A stretch of DNA of 10,610 nt. It comes from Falsiroseomonas sp044341625. GTDB taxonomy: Bacteria; Pseudomonadota; Alphaproteobacteria; Acetobacterales; Acetobacteraceae. This document shows positions 1 through 6,210 of the stretch, piece after piece; positions within the stretch are counted from its first letter, which is position 1; each line of letters opens with the position of its first letter. The notes under the pieces were generated by a model. That model saw only the letters and a program-made list of their open reading frames with translations. It made no database searches and was not told the DNA's origin. The position numbers and the translations under genes are program-made. The DNA is taken from assembly GCA_044341625.1 (NCBI GenBank), contig JBIIRI010000128.1:1-10610 (forward strand), written 5' to 3'.

Positions 1-2
1 AG

Positions 3-89
3 CGGAGAGGGTGGGATTCGAACCCACGGTAGGCTTGCACCTACTTCGGTTTTCGAGACCGACGCGATCGACCACTCCGCCACCTCTCC
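3..89 (-). tRNA. tRNA-Ser (anticodon CGA)
   Basis: Read on the minus strand, this folds as a class II tRNA. The 7-bp acceptor stem is GGAGAGG/CCTCTCC. The anticodon stem is TCGGT/ACCGA with the loop CTCGAAA, so the anticodon is CGA and the tRNA reads UCG. A long variable arm (GTAGG/CCTAC) is diagnostic of Ser or Leu tRNAs. The T arm is GTGGG-TTCGAAT-CCCAC. The discriminator base is G, as in serine tRNAs. The next bases are CT, so the CCA end is not encoded and must be added by CCA nucleotidyltransferase. The UCG codon is common in the high-GC genes of this window. Confidence 0.95.
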
Positions 90-104
90 GCGGGGAGCCG
101 ACCT

Positions 105-133
105 TTCTTAGGGTCCAGTACGCGGTCTTGCAA
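105..133 (-). promoter_or_regulatory. candidate promoter of tRNA-Ser
   Basis: On the minus strand, TTGCAA (128-133) and TAAGAA (105-110) are separated by exactly 17 bases. The -10 hexamer ends 15 bases before the mature 5' end of tRNA-Ser, which would give a leader of about 10 bases. The match to the sigma-70 consensus is partial (4/6 and 3/6). The element overlaps the stem-loop at 111-147, so tRNA-Ser may instead be read through from tRNA-Cys. Confidence 0.35.
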
Positions 134-147
134 CCGCGCGTGGACCC
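111..147. other. long interrupted stem-loop between two tRNA genes
   Basis: The outer arms gggtcca (111-117) and tggaccc (141-147) and the inner arms cgcggt (121-126) and accgcg (133-138) are perfect complements. They are separated by a 3/2-base internal bulge and closed by a 6-base loop. That makes 13 base pairs in all. On the minus strand the hairpin lies after tRNA-Cys and before tRNA-Ser and is not followed by a T run, so it is not a classical terminator. It could be a processing or attenuation structure, or a REP-like repeat. Confidence 0.6.
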
Positions 148-170
148 CAGGAGGTCAACGCAGAACCCTC

Positions 171-196
171 AACCAGTTGCCCATCGGCAGTTGGTT
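171..196. other. hairpin downstream of tRNA-Cys
   Basis: The 11-base arms (171-181 and 186-196) surround a 4-base loop. As plus-strand RNA they pair fully with two G-U wobbles; as minus-strand RNA two positions become A-C mismatches. It begins about 18 bases past the tRNA-Cys 3' end. The trailer in between starts with TTTCTTT. It may help end or process the tRNA-Cys transcript, but the function is unproven. Confidence 0.45.
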
Positions 197-213
197 CAGG
201 TCCTGCCAAAGAA

Positions 214-284
214 AGGCCGCGGCCGGAATCGAACCGGCATTCACGGATTTGCAGTCCGGTGCATCACCACTCTGCCACGCGGCC
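214..284 (-). tRNA. tRNA-Cys (anticodon GCA)
   Basis: The minus strand folds as a 71-nt class I tRNA. The acceptor stem is GGCCGCG/CGCGGCC, the anticodon loop is CTGCAAA (anticodon GCA), and the T arm closes with GCCGG/CCGGC around TTCGATT. The discriminator is U, the known identity base for CysRS. The following bases are TTC, so CCA is not encoded. The top pair of the anticodon stem is C27-U43, a mismatch, where a G-U or Watson-Crick pair is more usual; the other four pairs are intact. It is on the same strand as tRNA-Ser, 124 bases upstream of it. Confidence 0.95.
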
Positions 285-302
285 CTGCTTTGGCGTGCCC
301 CT

Positions 303-331
303 CATATCCGGCAGCCGCCGCCCTGGGTCAA
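303..331 (-). promoter_or_regulatory. promoter of tRNA-Cys
   Basis: On the minus strand, TTGACC (326-331, 5/6 to the -35 consensus) lies 17 bases from GATATG (303-308). The predicted start near 296 leaves a leader of about 12 bases before the tRNA-Cys 5' end, the usual geometry for a tRNA promoter. It diverges from the plus-strand promoter at 347-375, with 15 bases between the two -35 boxes. Confidence 0.6.
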
Positions 332-346
332 GCGGCGTGGCCGCGC

Positions 347-375
347 TTGGCCGCGCCCTGGGTCGGTCCTATAAC
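347..375 (+). promoter_or_regulatory. promoter of the methyltransferase-like gene
   Basis: TTGGCC (347-352) and TATAAC (370-375, 5/6 to TATAAT) are 17 bases apart. Transcription should start about 7 bases after the -10 box, near 382. That position is an in-frame ATG, so the transcript would be leaderless from 382 or carry an 18-base leader to the ATG at 400, which has a GAGG ribosome site at 388-391. The element is a guide to the real gene start. Confidence 0.6.
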
Positions 376-399
376 GGATCCATGAATGAGGCTGTTGCC

Positions 400-1125
400 A
401 TGCGCTCCGAGACGCTCTCCGTCATCCCGCCCGCCGGGCACCTGTCTGGTGGGTCCGTGGCGCCCGACATGGCCGAGGCCCGCCGGCACATGGTGGACGG
501 CCAGCTTCGCCCCAACCGAATCAACGATCCCCGCCTGCTCGCCGCGATGGGCGAGATTCCGCGCGAACGCTTCCTGCCGCCCTCCATGGCCGCCCGCGCC
601 TATGTGGATGAGGATGTCCGCCTGCCTGGCGGCCGCGCGCTGATCGAGCCTATGGTGATCGCCAAGCTCATCCAGCTGCTGGCGATCCGCGATGGCGACC
701 GCGTGCTGGTGGTGGGGGCCGGCGCTGGCTATGCGGCCGCCGTCGCGTCGCGCTGCGGCGCGCGCGTGGTGGCGCTGGAGGAAGATGCGGTCCTGGCGGC
801 CGGGGCGCGGCGCAGCCTGGCGGGCCTTGCCGCCCCCGATGCGCTGCGCCTGGTCGAAGGTCCGCTCGCCAAGGGCTTCGCCGAGGGCGCGCCCTATGAC
901 GGGATCCTGATCGAGGGCGAGGTGCCCGAGGTGCCGGCGGCGATCGCCGACCAGCTCGCCGAAGGTGGGCGGCTGGTGACGGTGCTGTCGGCGGCGTCTC
1001 GCGGCGCCTCCTCCCGCGCCGTGATCGGGCGGCGGATCGGCGGCGGCTTCAGCACGGCCGATGCCTTCGACTGCGCCACGGTGCCGCTGCCGGCCTTCCG
1101 CCGCGCGCCCGGCTTCGTGTTCTGA
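400..1125 (+). CDS. protein-L-isoaspartate O-methyltransferase-like protein
   Basis: A 241-residue Rossmann-fold methyltransferase of the PCMT family, cytoplasmic and SAM-binding. The family methylates isoaspartyl residues in aged proteins. The N-terminal signature ARRHMVDGQLRPNRI lies at residues 27-41. The SAM-binding glycine loop VLVVGAGAGY is at 102-111, and strand 2 ends in an acidic residue (VVALEED, 123-129). A later strand and helix match the family (YDGILIEGEVPEVP, 166-179; GGRLVTVL, 189-196). The usual GxTxSxP substrate loop is replaced by GGRALIEP (77-84), as I recall from the alphaproteobacterial relatives beside tolC, so true isoaspartate repair is uncertain. The start at 400 has GAGG eight bases upstream. 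ATG 382 (possibly leaderless, six residues longer) and ATG 469, where the conserved region begins, are alternatives. tolC follows after 152 bases. Confidence 0.85.
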   Translation: MRSETLSVIPPAGHLSGGSVAPDMAEARRHMVDGQLRPNRINDPRLLAAMGEIPRERFLPPSMAARAYVDEDVRLPGGRALIEPMVIAKLIQLLAIRDGDRVLVVGAGAGYAAAVASRCGARVVALEEDAVLAAGARRSLAGLAAPDALRLVEGPLAKGFAEGAPYDGILIEGEVPEVPAAIADQLAEGGRLVTVLSAASRGASSRAVIGRRIGGGFSTADAFDCATVPLPAFRRAPGFVF

Positions 1126-1224
1126 AGGCCGCGCCGCGCGGCCAGCTGGGGCCGCGCCGGCCTGCCCCTTCCGCCCGCCTGCCAACCGTTACAGGCACTT
1201 GCGGGCGAGCCTGCGGATCGGCCG

Positions 1225-1253
1225 TTCCGGCCGGGCGCATCCTGCTGTAGGAT
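1225..1253 (+). promoter_or_regulatory. weak candidate promoter and small inverted repeat before tolC
   Basis: TTCCGG (1225-1230) and TAGGAT (1248-1253) are 17 bases apart. The -10 box forms the right arm of an inverted repeat, ATCCT-gctgt-AGGAT (1239-1253), which could serve as an operator or be chance. The -35 match is poor. A gap of 152 bases from the preceding gene makes a separate tolC promoter plausible. Confidence 0.25.
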
Positions 1254-1277
1254 CGGCTGAGCCTCGGAGAGACCTGG

Positions 1278-2681
1278 ATGTCCGCGTCGCGTTTCGCCTT
1301 CGCCGTCCTGCTGATGGCTTCCGCCGCGGTGGTCGCCGTCCGCCCCGCCGCGTCCCAGACGCTGCCCGAAGCGCTGGCGCTGGCCTATGCCAACAACCCG
1401 ACCCTGCAGGCTGCCCGCGCGCAGCTTCGCGCGGTGGATGAGAATGTGCCGCAGGCGCTGGCCGGCTGGCGCCCGACGGTGCAGATGGGCGGTAGCGTTG
1501 GCACGGTGGATTCCGAGACGCAGCCCCGTCGCGGCGCCACGACCTCGACCAACCGCGATCCGACGACGCTCAATGCCTCGGTCACGCAGCCGCTCTATCG
1601 CGGCGGGCGCACCGTCTCCTCCACCTCGCGGGCGGAGAATCAGGTTCTGGCGCAGCGCGCGCGCCTGCTGGCGACCGAGCAGCAGGTGCTGCTGGATGCC
1701 GTGAACGCCTATGTCGCCGTGATCCGCGACCAGGAGGAAGTGCGGCTCAACACCAACAACGAGCAGGTGCTGATGCGCCAGCTCCAGGCCACCAACGAAC
1801 GCTTCCGGGTGGGCGAGATCACGCGCACCGACGTGGCCCAGGCCGAAAGCCGGCTGGCCGGCGCGCGCGCCGCGCGGTCGGATTCCGAAGGGCGGCTGCA
1901 GAATTCCCGCGCGGTCTTCACCCGCGTGGTCGGCCAGCCGCCCGAGCGCCTGACCCCGCCGCAGCCGCTGCGCCAGCCCGTGGCCAATGCGCGCGATGCC
2001 GGCAACCTCGCATCGCAGAACAACCCGAGCGTCGTGGCCGCCCTGTTCGACGAAGCCGCCGCGCGCGACCTGATCGATGTCCAGTTCTCGGCCCTGATGC
2101 CGCAGGCGAGTGTCACCGCGCAGACCTTCCGCAACGATTTCTCGACCGACCAGACGCGGCGGGTGAACGGCAACCAGGTGACCGCGAATGTGACGGTGCC
2201 GATCTTCCAGGGCGGCGCGGAACATGCGGCGGTGCGCCAGGCGCGCCAGACGGCGCAGCAGGCCCGCCAGGTGGTCGAGGATCAGCGCCGCACCGCGATC
2301 CAGCAGGCCACCCAGGCCTTCGAGAACCTGACCGCGCTGCGCGCCCAGGCGGATGCCAACCGGGCCCAGATCCGCGCGGCCGAGATCGCGCTGGACGGCG
2401 TGCAGCGGGAAGCGGTGGTCGGCAGCCGCACCACGCTCGATGTGCTGAACGCGGAACAGGAATTGCTGAATGCCCGCGTGGCGCTGGTGCGCGCGCTGGC
2501 GAATGTGATCACCGCGTCCCACAACCTCGCCGCCGCCGTCGGGCGGATGACGGCGCGGGACCTGAACCTTCAGGTCCAGATTTACGACATGGAAGCCTAT
2601 TACCGCGAAGTTCGGAACCGCTGGGCGGGCTGGGGCGACTACGCCCAGGGCGCCGCCCCCCCGACCACGGCCGGACGCTGA
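1278..2681 (+). CDS. tolC: TolC-family outer membrane channel protein
   Basis: A 467-residue outer-membrane efflux protein that forms the exit duct for type I secretion and RND-type efflux, as a trimer spanning outer membrane and periplasm. A Sec signal peptide is visible: MSASR, then a hydrophobic stretch to about residue 22, with likely cleavage after AAS near residue 26. The mature protein opens with the family's first helix (LPEALALAYANNPTLQAAR). Two OEP repeats follow, with long Gln/Ala/Arg-rich helices (AQAESRLAGARAARSD; AVRQARQTAQQARQ) and barrel-type strands (QASVTAQTFRNDF). The second repeat ends with LDVLNAEQELLNARVALVRA and the conserved AVGRMTARDL tail. Length fits the type I secretion TolC subfamily. 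ATG 1278 has GGAGAG at 1266-1271. popZ follows after 4 bases. No ABC transporter or fusion protein lies nearby, so the partner is unknown. Confidence 0.95.
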   Translation: MSASRFAFAVLLMASAAVVAVRPAASQTLPEALALAYANNPTLQAARAQLRAVDENVPQALAGWRPTVQMGGSVGTVDSETQPRRGATTSTNRDPTTLNASVTQPLYRGGRTVSSTSRAENQVLAQRARLLATEQQVLLDAVNAYVAVIRDQEEVRLNTNNEQVLMRQLQATNERFRVGEITRTDVAQAESRLAGARAARSDSEGRLQNSRAVFTRVVGQPPERLTPPQPLRQPVANARDAGNLASQNNPSVVAALFDEAAARDLIDVQFSALMPQASVTAQTFRNDFSTDQTRRVNGNQVTANVTVPIFQGGAEHAAVRQARQTAQQARQVVEDQRRTAIQQATQAFENLTALRAQADANRAQIRAAEIALDGVQREAVVGSRTTLDVLNAEQELLNARVALVRALANVITASHNLAAAVGRMTARDLNLQVQIYDMEAYYREVRNRWAGWGDYAQGAAPPTTAGR

Positions 2682-2685
2682 CAGC

Positions 2686-3216
2686 ATGACCAACCCCACC
2701 CCGGACCAGCCGAAGCCGCCCGCCGGCGATCCGCAGATGGACGACATCCTGGCGTCCATCCGCCGCATCCTGAACGAGGACGAGGCCCAGGGCGCCGCCC
2801 AGCCGCCCGCGGCGGACGAGCCCCTGGAGCTGACGGAGGCCATGATGGTGCAGCCCGAGCCGACCGCCGAAGCCGCCCCGCCCGTGGCGCCCCCAGGCGT
2901 GCCCCCGGTTGCTCCCCTGGCCGCGGTCCCGCCGCCCCAGGCGCCGTTGCCTCCCGTCGCCCTGCCGCCGGGCGCCGATGCGCTGATCGCGCCCGCCGTC
3001 GCGGCCGCGACGACGCAGGCGATCGGCCAGTTGCTCCGCGCCGTGGCGGATGAGCGCGCCGCCCCCGTCCATCGCGGCGGCCCGACCATCGAAGATGTGG
3101 TGCGGGAGGAGTTGCGCCCGCTGCTGAAATCCTGGCTCGACCAGCATCTGCCCCCGATCGTCGAGCGCCTCGTGCGCGTGGAGATCGAGCGCGTGGTGGG
3201 CCGCGCGCTGCCCTGA
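2686..3216 (+). CDS. popZ: PopZ-like cell-pole organising protein (DUF2497)
   Basis: A 176-residue homologue of the polar organising protein PopZ, which forms a condensate at the cell pole of Caulobacter, anchors the ParB-bound centromere and recruits signalling proteins. Both conserved ends are present. The N-terminal binding helix is MDDILASIRRILNEDE (residues 18-33), followed by LELTEAM (47-53). The C-terminal oligomerisation helices start at TIEDVVREELRPLLKSWLDQ (134-153) and continue HLPPIVERLVRVEIERVV (154-171). The linker between them is unusual: residues 63-97 have no charged residue and 15 prolines, whereas the Caulobacter linker is rich in Pro, Glu and Asp. The start codon is 4 bases past the tolC stop, so the two are cotranscribed and probably translationally coupled. 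The tolC-popZ-valS order matches what I know of other alphaproteobacteria, which strengthens the call. Confidence 0.92.
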   Translation: MTNPTPDQPKPPAGDPQMDDILASIRRILNEDEAQGAAQPPAADEPLELTEAMMVQPEPTAEAAPPVAPPGVPPVAPLAAVPPPQAPLPPVALPPGADALIAPAVAAATTQAIGQLLRAVADERAAPVHRGGPTIEDVVREELRPLLKSWLDQHLPPIVERLVRVEIERVVGRALP

Positions 3217-3226
3217 AACTCCCCAC

Positions 3227-3245
3227 AAAACCGCTTCGCGGCTTT
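3227..3245 (+). terminator. weak terminator-like hairpin after popZ
   Basis: An A run, the stem ccgc-ttc-gcgg (3231-3241), then cttt. The A and T flanks extend the stem past one A-C mismatch. It starts 10 bases after the popZ stop. The T run is only three bases long, so termination would be partial at best. Confidence 0.4.
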
Positions 3246-3292
3246 GCTGGGACCCCGGCCTAGGCGCTGATCTTTCACCGTTGCGCTGCGTT

Positions 3293-3311
3293 GCCGCGGC
3301 AGAGCCGCGGC
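3293..3311. repeat. perfect 8-bp inverted repeat in the popZ-valS gap
   Basis: The two copies of gccgcggc (3293-3300 and 3304-3311) flank a 3-base spacer. Each copy is itself a palindrome, so the element reads as a direct and an inverted repeat at once. It lies inside the longest gene-free stretch (3217-3423), which otherwise holds the weak terminator and an isolated TTGACG at 3388-3393 with no convincing -10 box. It could be a leader hairpin of valS or a protein site; chance is quite possible in DNA this GC-rich. Confidence 0.35.
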
Positions 3312-3423
3312 GCCGCCCAGGTTCTGGGGCGGGTGTGGTCAGGCGCTCCAAGGCTCCCATCTGGCTCCCGGCCCGCGCCCCCGGCTCTTGACGGCACGGC
3401 GGCGGGCGCGGAAGGGATGCCGC

Positions 3424-6114
3424 ATGCTCGACAAGACCTTCGATCCCGCGGCGGTGGAGCCGCGCCTCTATGACCTGTGGGAGAAGGCCGGGGCCTTCGC
3501 GGCCGATCCGGCGTCTCCCGCCAAGCCCTTCACCATCATGATCCCGCCGCCCAACGTCACGGGCAGCCTGCACATCGGCCATGCGCTGACCATGTCCATC
3601 CAGGACATGCTGACGCGCTGGCGCCGGATGCAGGGGCGCGACGCGCTGTGGATGCCGGGCACGGACCATGCCGGCATCGCGACCCAGATGGTGGTGGAGC
3701 GCCTTCTGGCCTCCCAGGGCCAGGATCGCCGGACGATGGGGCGCGAGGCGTTCCTGAACCGGGTCTGGGAATGGAAGGCGGAATCGGGCGGCACCATCAC
3801 CCGCCAGCTGCGCCGGCTCGGCGCCAGCCTCGACTGGCCGCGCGAGCGCTTCACGATGGATGAGGGGCTGTCGAAGGCCGTGGTGCAGGTCTTCGTGACG
3901 CTGCACAGCCAGGGCCTGCTGTATCGCGACCGCCGCCTGGTGAACTGGGACCCGGTGTTCCAGACCGCGATCTCGGACCTCGAGGTCGAGAGCCGGGAGG
4001 TGAAGGGCAGCCTCTGGCACCTGAAGTACCCCGTTGAGGGCCAGCCGGGCCGCTATTTGACCGTCGCGACCACGCGGCCGGAGACGATGCTGGGCGATGT
4101 CGCCGTCGCGGTGCACCCCGAGGATGAGCGCTACCGCGACCTCGTCGGCAAGCACCTGATCCTGCCGCTGGTCGGACGGCGCATCCCGGTGGTGGCCGAT
4201 GCCTATTCCGACCCCGAGAAGGGCACGGGCGCGGTGAAGATCACGCCCGCGCACGACTTCAACGATTTCGAGGTCGGCAAGCGCCACGCGCTGCCGATGC
4301 TCAGCGTGCTCGATGCCGATGCGAAGGTGATGCTGGGAGAGATCGCGGCCAGCCTGTCGGCCGATGGCGGCGATCCCGATTTCGTGCGCAGCCTGGACGG
4401 CCTCGACCGCTTCGAGGCGCGCAAGCGCATCGTCGCGCGGCTTGAGGAGCTGGAACTGCTCGAGAAGATCGAGCCGCACACGAACATGGTGCCGCATGGC
4501 GACCGCTCCGGCGTGCCGATCGAGCCGCGGCTGACCATGCAATGGTATGTGGATGCGAAGACCCTTGCGCAGCCGGCCATCAAGGCCGTCGAGACTGGTC
4601 AGACAGTCTTCGTGCCCCGCCAGTGGGAGAACACCTTCTTCGCCTGGATGCGCGACATCCAGCCCTGGTGCGTGTCCCGCCAGCTCTGGTGGGGGCACCA
4701 GATCCCGGCCTGGTATGGCCCGGATGGGGAGGTCTTCGTCGCGCTGGATGAGGGCGAGGCGGCGGCGAAGGCGCGGGCGCATTACGGCCGCGAGGTCACG
4801 CTGATCCGCGACCCGGATGTGCTCGACACCTGGTTCAGCAGCGCGCTGTGGCCCTTCAGCACGCTCGGCTGGCCGGACCGCACGCCGGAACTCGCGAAGT
4901 ACTATCCCGGCGACGTGCTGGTGACGGGCTTCGACATCATCTTCTTCTGGGTCGCCCGCATGATGATGATGGGCATCCACTTCATGGGCGAGGTGCCATT
5001 CCGCCACGTCTACATCCATGGCCTGGTCCGCGACGAGAAGGGCCAGAAGATGTCGAAGTCCAAGGGCAACGTCATGGACCCCCTGGAGCTGATCGACGCC
5101 TATGGCGCCGATGCGCTGCGCTTCACCATCGCCGCGCTGACCGGCCCGGGGCGCGACGTGAAGCTCGGCCGCAAGCGCGTGGAGGACCACCGCGCCTTCG
5201 TCACCAAGATCTGGAACGCCGCCCGCTTCCTGGAGATGAACGGGATCAAGGCCGATGCCGGCTTCGATCCCGCGACCGCGCACACGCCCCTCGCACGCTG
5301 GGTGCTGGACCAGCACAACCGCGCGGCGGCGGAGTGCAACGCCGCCCTCGAATCCTACCGCTTCGACGAATATGCCGCCGCCGCCTATCGCTTCACCTGG
5401 GGCGGCTTCTGCGACTGGTTCATCGAACTGGCCAAGCCCGTGCTGAACGGGCCGGACGGGCCAGAAAAGGACGAGATCAAGGGCGTCGCGCAGCACGTCT
5501 TCGGTTCCATCCTGCGCCTGCTGCACCCGGCCATGCCCTTCATGACGGAGGAGTTGTGGCACTTGTTCGGCTACGGGCCGGAAGGCAGCCTGATCACCAG
5601 CGGCTGGCCCGCCCCCGTCCAGGTCGCGGAGGCCGAAGCGGCACGCGAGGAACTCGACTGGCTCGTGGCCCTGATCGGGGAGGTGCGCGGCGTGCGGTCC
5701 GAGATGAACGTGCCGCCTTCCGTCACCGTGCCGCTGCTGCTGCAGGGCGCGTCCCCCGCGACCTTCGCCCGCGCCCAGGCCTGGATCGAGGCGATCCGCC
5801 GCATGGCCCGCGCCACGGAGGTTCGCGCGCTGGATGGCGAACCGCCGAAGGGCGTCGCGCAGGTCGTGGTCGGGGAGGCGACGGTGATGCTGCCGTTGGC
5901 CGATGTGATCGACCTGGGCGCGGAACGCGCGCGGCTGGCCAAGGCGCGTGCTGCGGCGGATGGCGATGCGAAGAAGATCGTCGCCAAGCTCGCCAACCCC
6001 GATTTCGTCGCCCGCGCGAAGGAAGAGGTGGTGGAGGAGAACCGGGAACGCCTGGTGGCCGCCGAGGCGGAGATCGCCCGCCTCGACGCCGCGCTGGCGC
6101 GCATCACGGGGTAG
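3424..6114 (+). CDS. valS: valine--tRNA ligase
   Basis: An 896-residue cytosolic class Ia aminoacyl-tRNA synthetase that charges tRNA-Val with valine and hydrolyses mischarged threonine. The HIGH motif is at residues 50-53, inside PPPNVTGSLHIGH. The CP1 editing domain is marked by ATTRPETMLGDVAVAV near 216-231 and by GAVKITPAHDFNDFEVG. The KMSKS loop is exact at 542-546 (GQKMSKSKGN). The anticodon-binding domain follows (ARWVLDQHN; MPFMTEELWHLF). The C-terminal arm, typical of ValRS and rich in Lys, Glu and Ala, closes the protein (DAKKIVAKLANPDFVARA). Length is in the usual range. ATG 3424 is preceded by GAAGGGA (3411-3417); upstream in-frame TTG and GTG codons lack support. ilvD follows after 96 bases. 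Confidence 0.98.
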   Translation: MLDKTFDPAAVEPRLYDLWEKAGAFAADPASPAKPFTIMIPPPNVTGSLHIGHALTMSIQDMLTRWRRMQGRDALWMPGTDHAGIATQMVVERLLASQGQDRRTMGREAFLNRVWEWKAESGGTITRQLRRLGASLDWPRERFTMDEGLSKAVVQVFVTLHSQGLLYRDRRLVNWDPVFQTAISDLEVESREVKGSLWHLKYPVEGQPGRYLTVATTRPETMLGDVAVAVHPEDERYRDLVGKHLILPLVGRRIPVVADAYSDPEKGTGAVKITPAHDFNDFEVGKRHALPMLSVLDADAKVMLGEIAASLSADGGDPDFVRSLDGLDRFEARKRIVARLEELELLEKIEPHTNMVPHGDRSGVPIEPRLTMQWYVDAKTLAQPAIKAVETGQTVFVPRQWENTFFAWMRDIQPWCVSRQLWWGHQIPAWYGPDGEVFVALDEGEAAAKARAHYGREVTLIRDPDVLDTWFSSALWPFSTLGWPDRTPELAKYYPGDVLVTGFDIIFFWVARMMMMGIHFMGEVPFRHVYIHGLVRDEKGQKMSKSKGNVMDPLELIDAYGADALRFTIAALTGPGRDVKLGRKRVEDHRAFVTKIWNAARFLEMNGIKADAGFDPATAHTPLARWVLDQHNRAAAECNAALESYRFDEYAAAAYRFTWGGFCDWFIELAKPVLNGPDGPEKDEIKGVAQHVFGSILRLLHPAMPFMTEELWHLFGYGPEGSLITSGWPAPVQVAEAEAAREELDWLVALIGEVRGVRSEMNVPPSVTVPLLLQGASPATFARAQAWIEAIRRMARATEVRALDGEPPKGVAQVVVGEATVMLPLADVIDLGAERARLAKARAAADGDAKKIVAKLANPDFVARAKEEVVEENRERLVAAEAEIARLDAALARITG

Positions 6115-6131
6115 GGGCGGCCCCCTTACCC
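6109..6131 (+). terminator. hairpin overlapping the valS stop codon
   Basis: A 9-bp stem, gggta + gggg paired with cccc + taccc, has one bulged T and a 4-base loop (cggc). It contains the TAG stop of valS. No T run follows, so it may stabilise the 3' end or act with Rho rather than end transcription alone. It is the first of three consecutive hairpins before ilvD. Confidence 0.45.
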
Positions 6132-6132
6132 T

Positions 6133-6172
6133 CGGCGCCGCGATGTGGCACGGAAGCCGCTTCGTGGCGCCG
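6133..6172 (+). other. second hairpin of the valS-ilvD junction
   Basis: The outer arms cggcgcc (6133-6139) and ggcgccg (6166-6172) are perfect complements. Inner pairs cga/tcg and ggc/gcc extend the fold, with a six-base terminal loop (acggaa). It begins two bases after the hairpin at 6109-6131. Confidence 0.45.
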
Positions 6173-6177
6173 GCCCT

Positions 6178-6210
6178 GGCTGGGCGCCGTCTCCGCAGGG
6201 AAAGCCAGCC
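6178..6210 (+). promoter_or_regulatory. hairpin holding the ilvD ribosome-binding site
   Basis: GGCTGG (6178-6183) can pair with CCAGCC (6205-6210), whose last base directly precedes the ilvD ATG. The loop contains AGGGA (6197-6201), the ilvD Shine-Dalgarno site, nine bases before the start. A shifted pairing, CTGGCT (6176-6181) with AGCCAG (6203-6208), is also possible. Such a stem beside the start codon could limit translation initiation; regulation is an inference. Confidence 0.35.

Noticed and set aside
259..399. Upstream extension of the methyltransferase-like gene to ATG 259
   Set aside because: It would run through the tRNA-Cys gene and both divergent promoters, and the extra residues show no family similarity.
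1127..1143. Palindrome after the methyltransferase-like gene as a terminator
   Set aside because: The arms leave a 1-base loop and no T run follows; with a workable loop only about 6 pairs remain, which is common in DNA this GC-rich.
894..3278. 794-codon minus-strand open frame
   Set aside because: In register with tolC, with no recognisable domain and Arg/Gly/Ala-rich composition; a shadow.
3388..3416. TTGACG before valS as part of a promoter
   Set aside because: The -35-like box is good, but the spot for the -10 box reads gaaggg, so no promoter can be supported.
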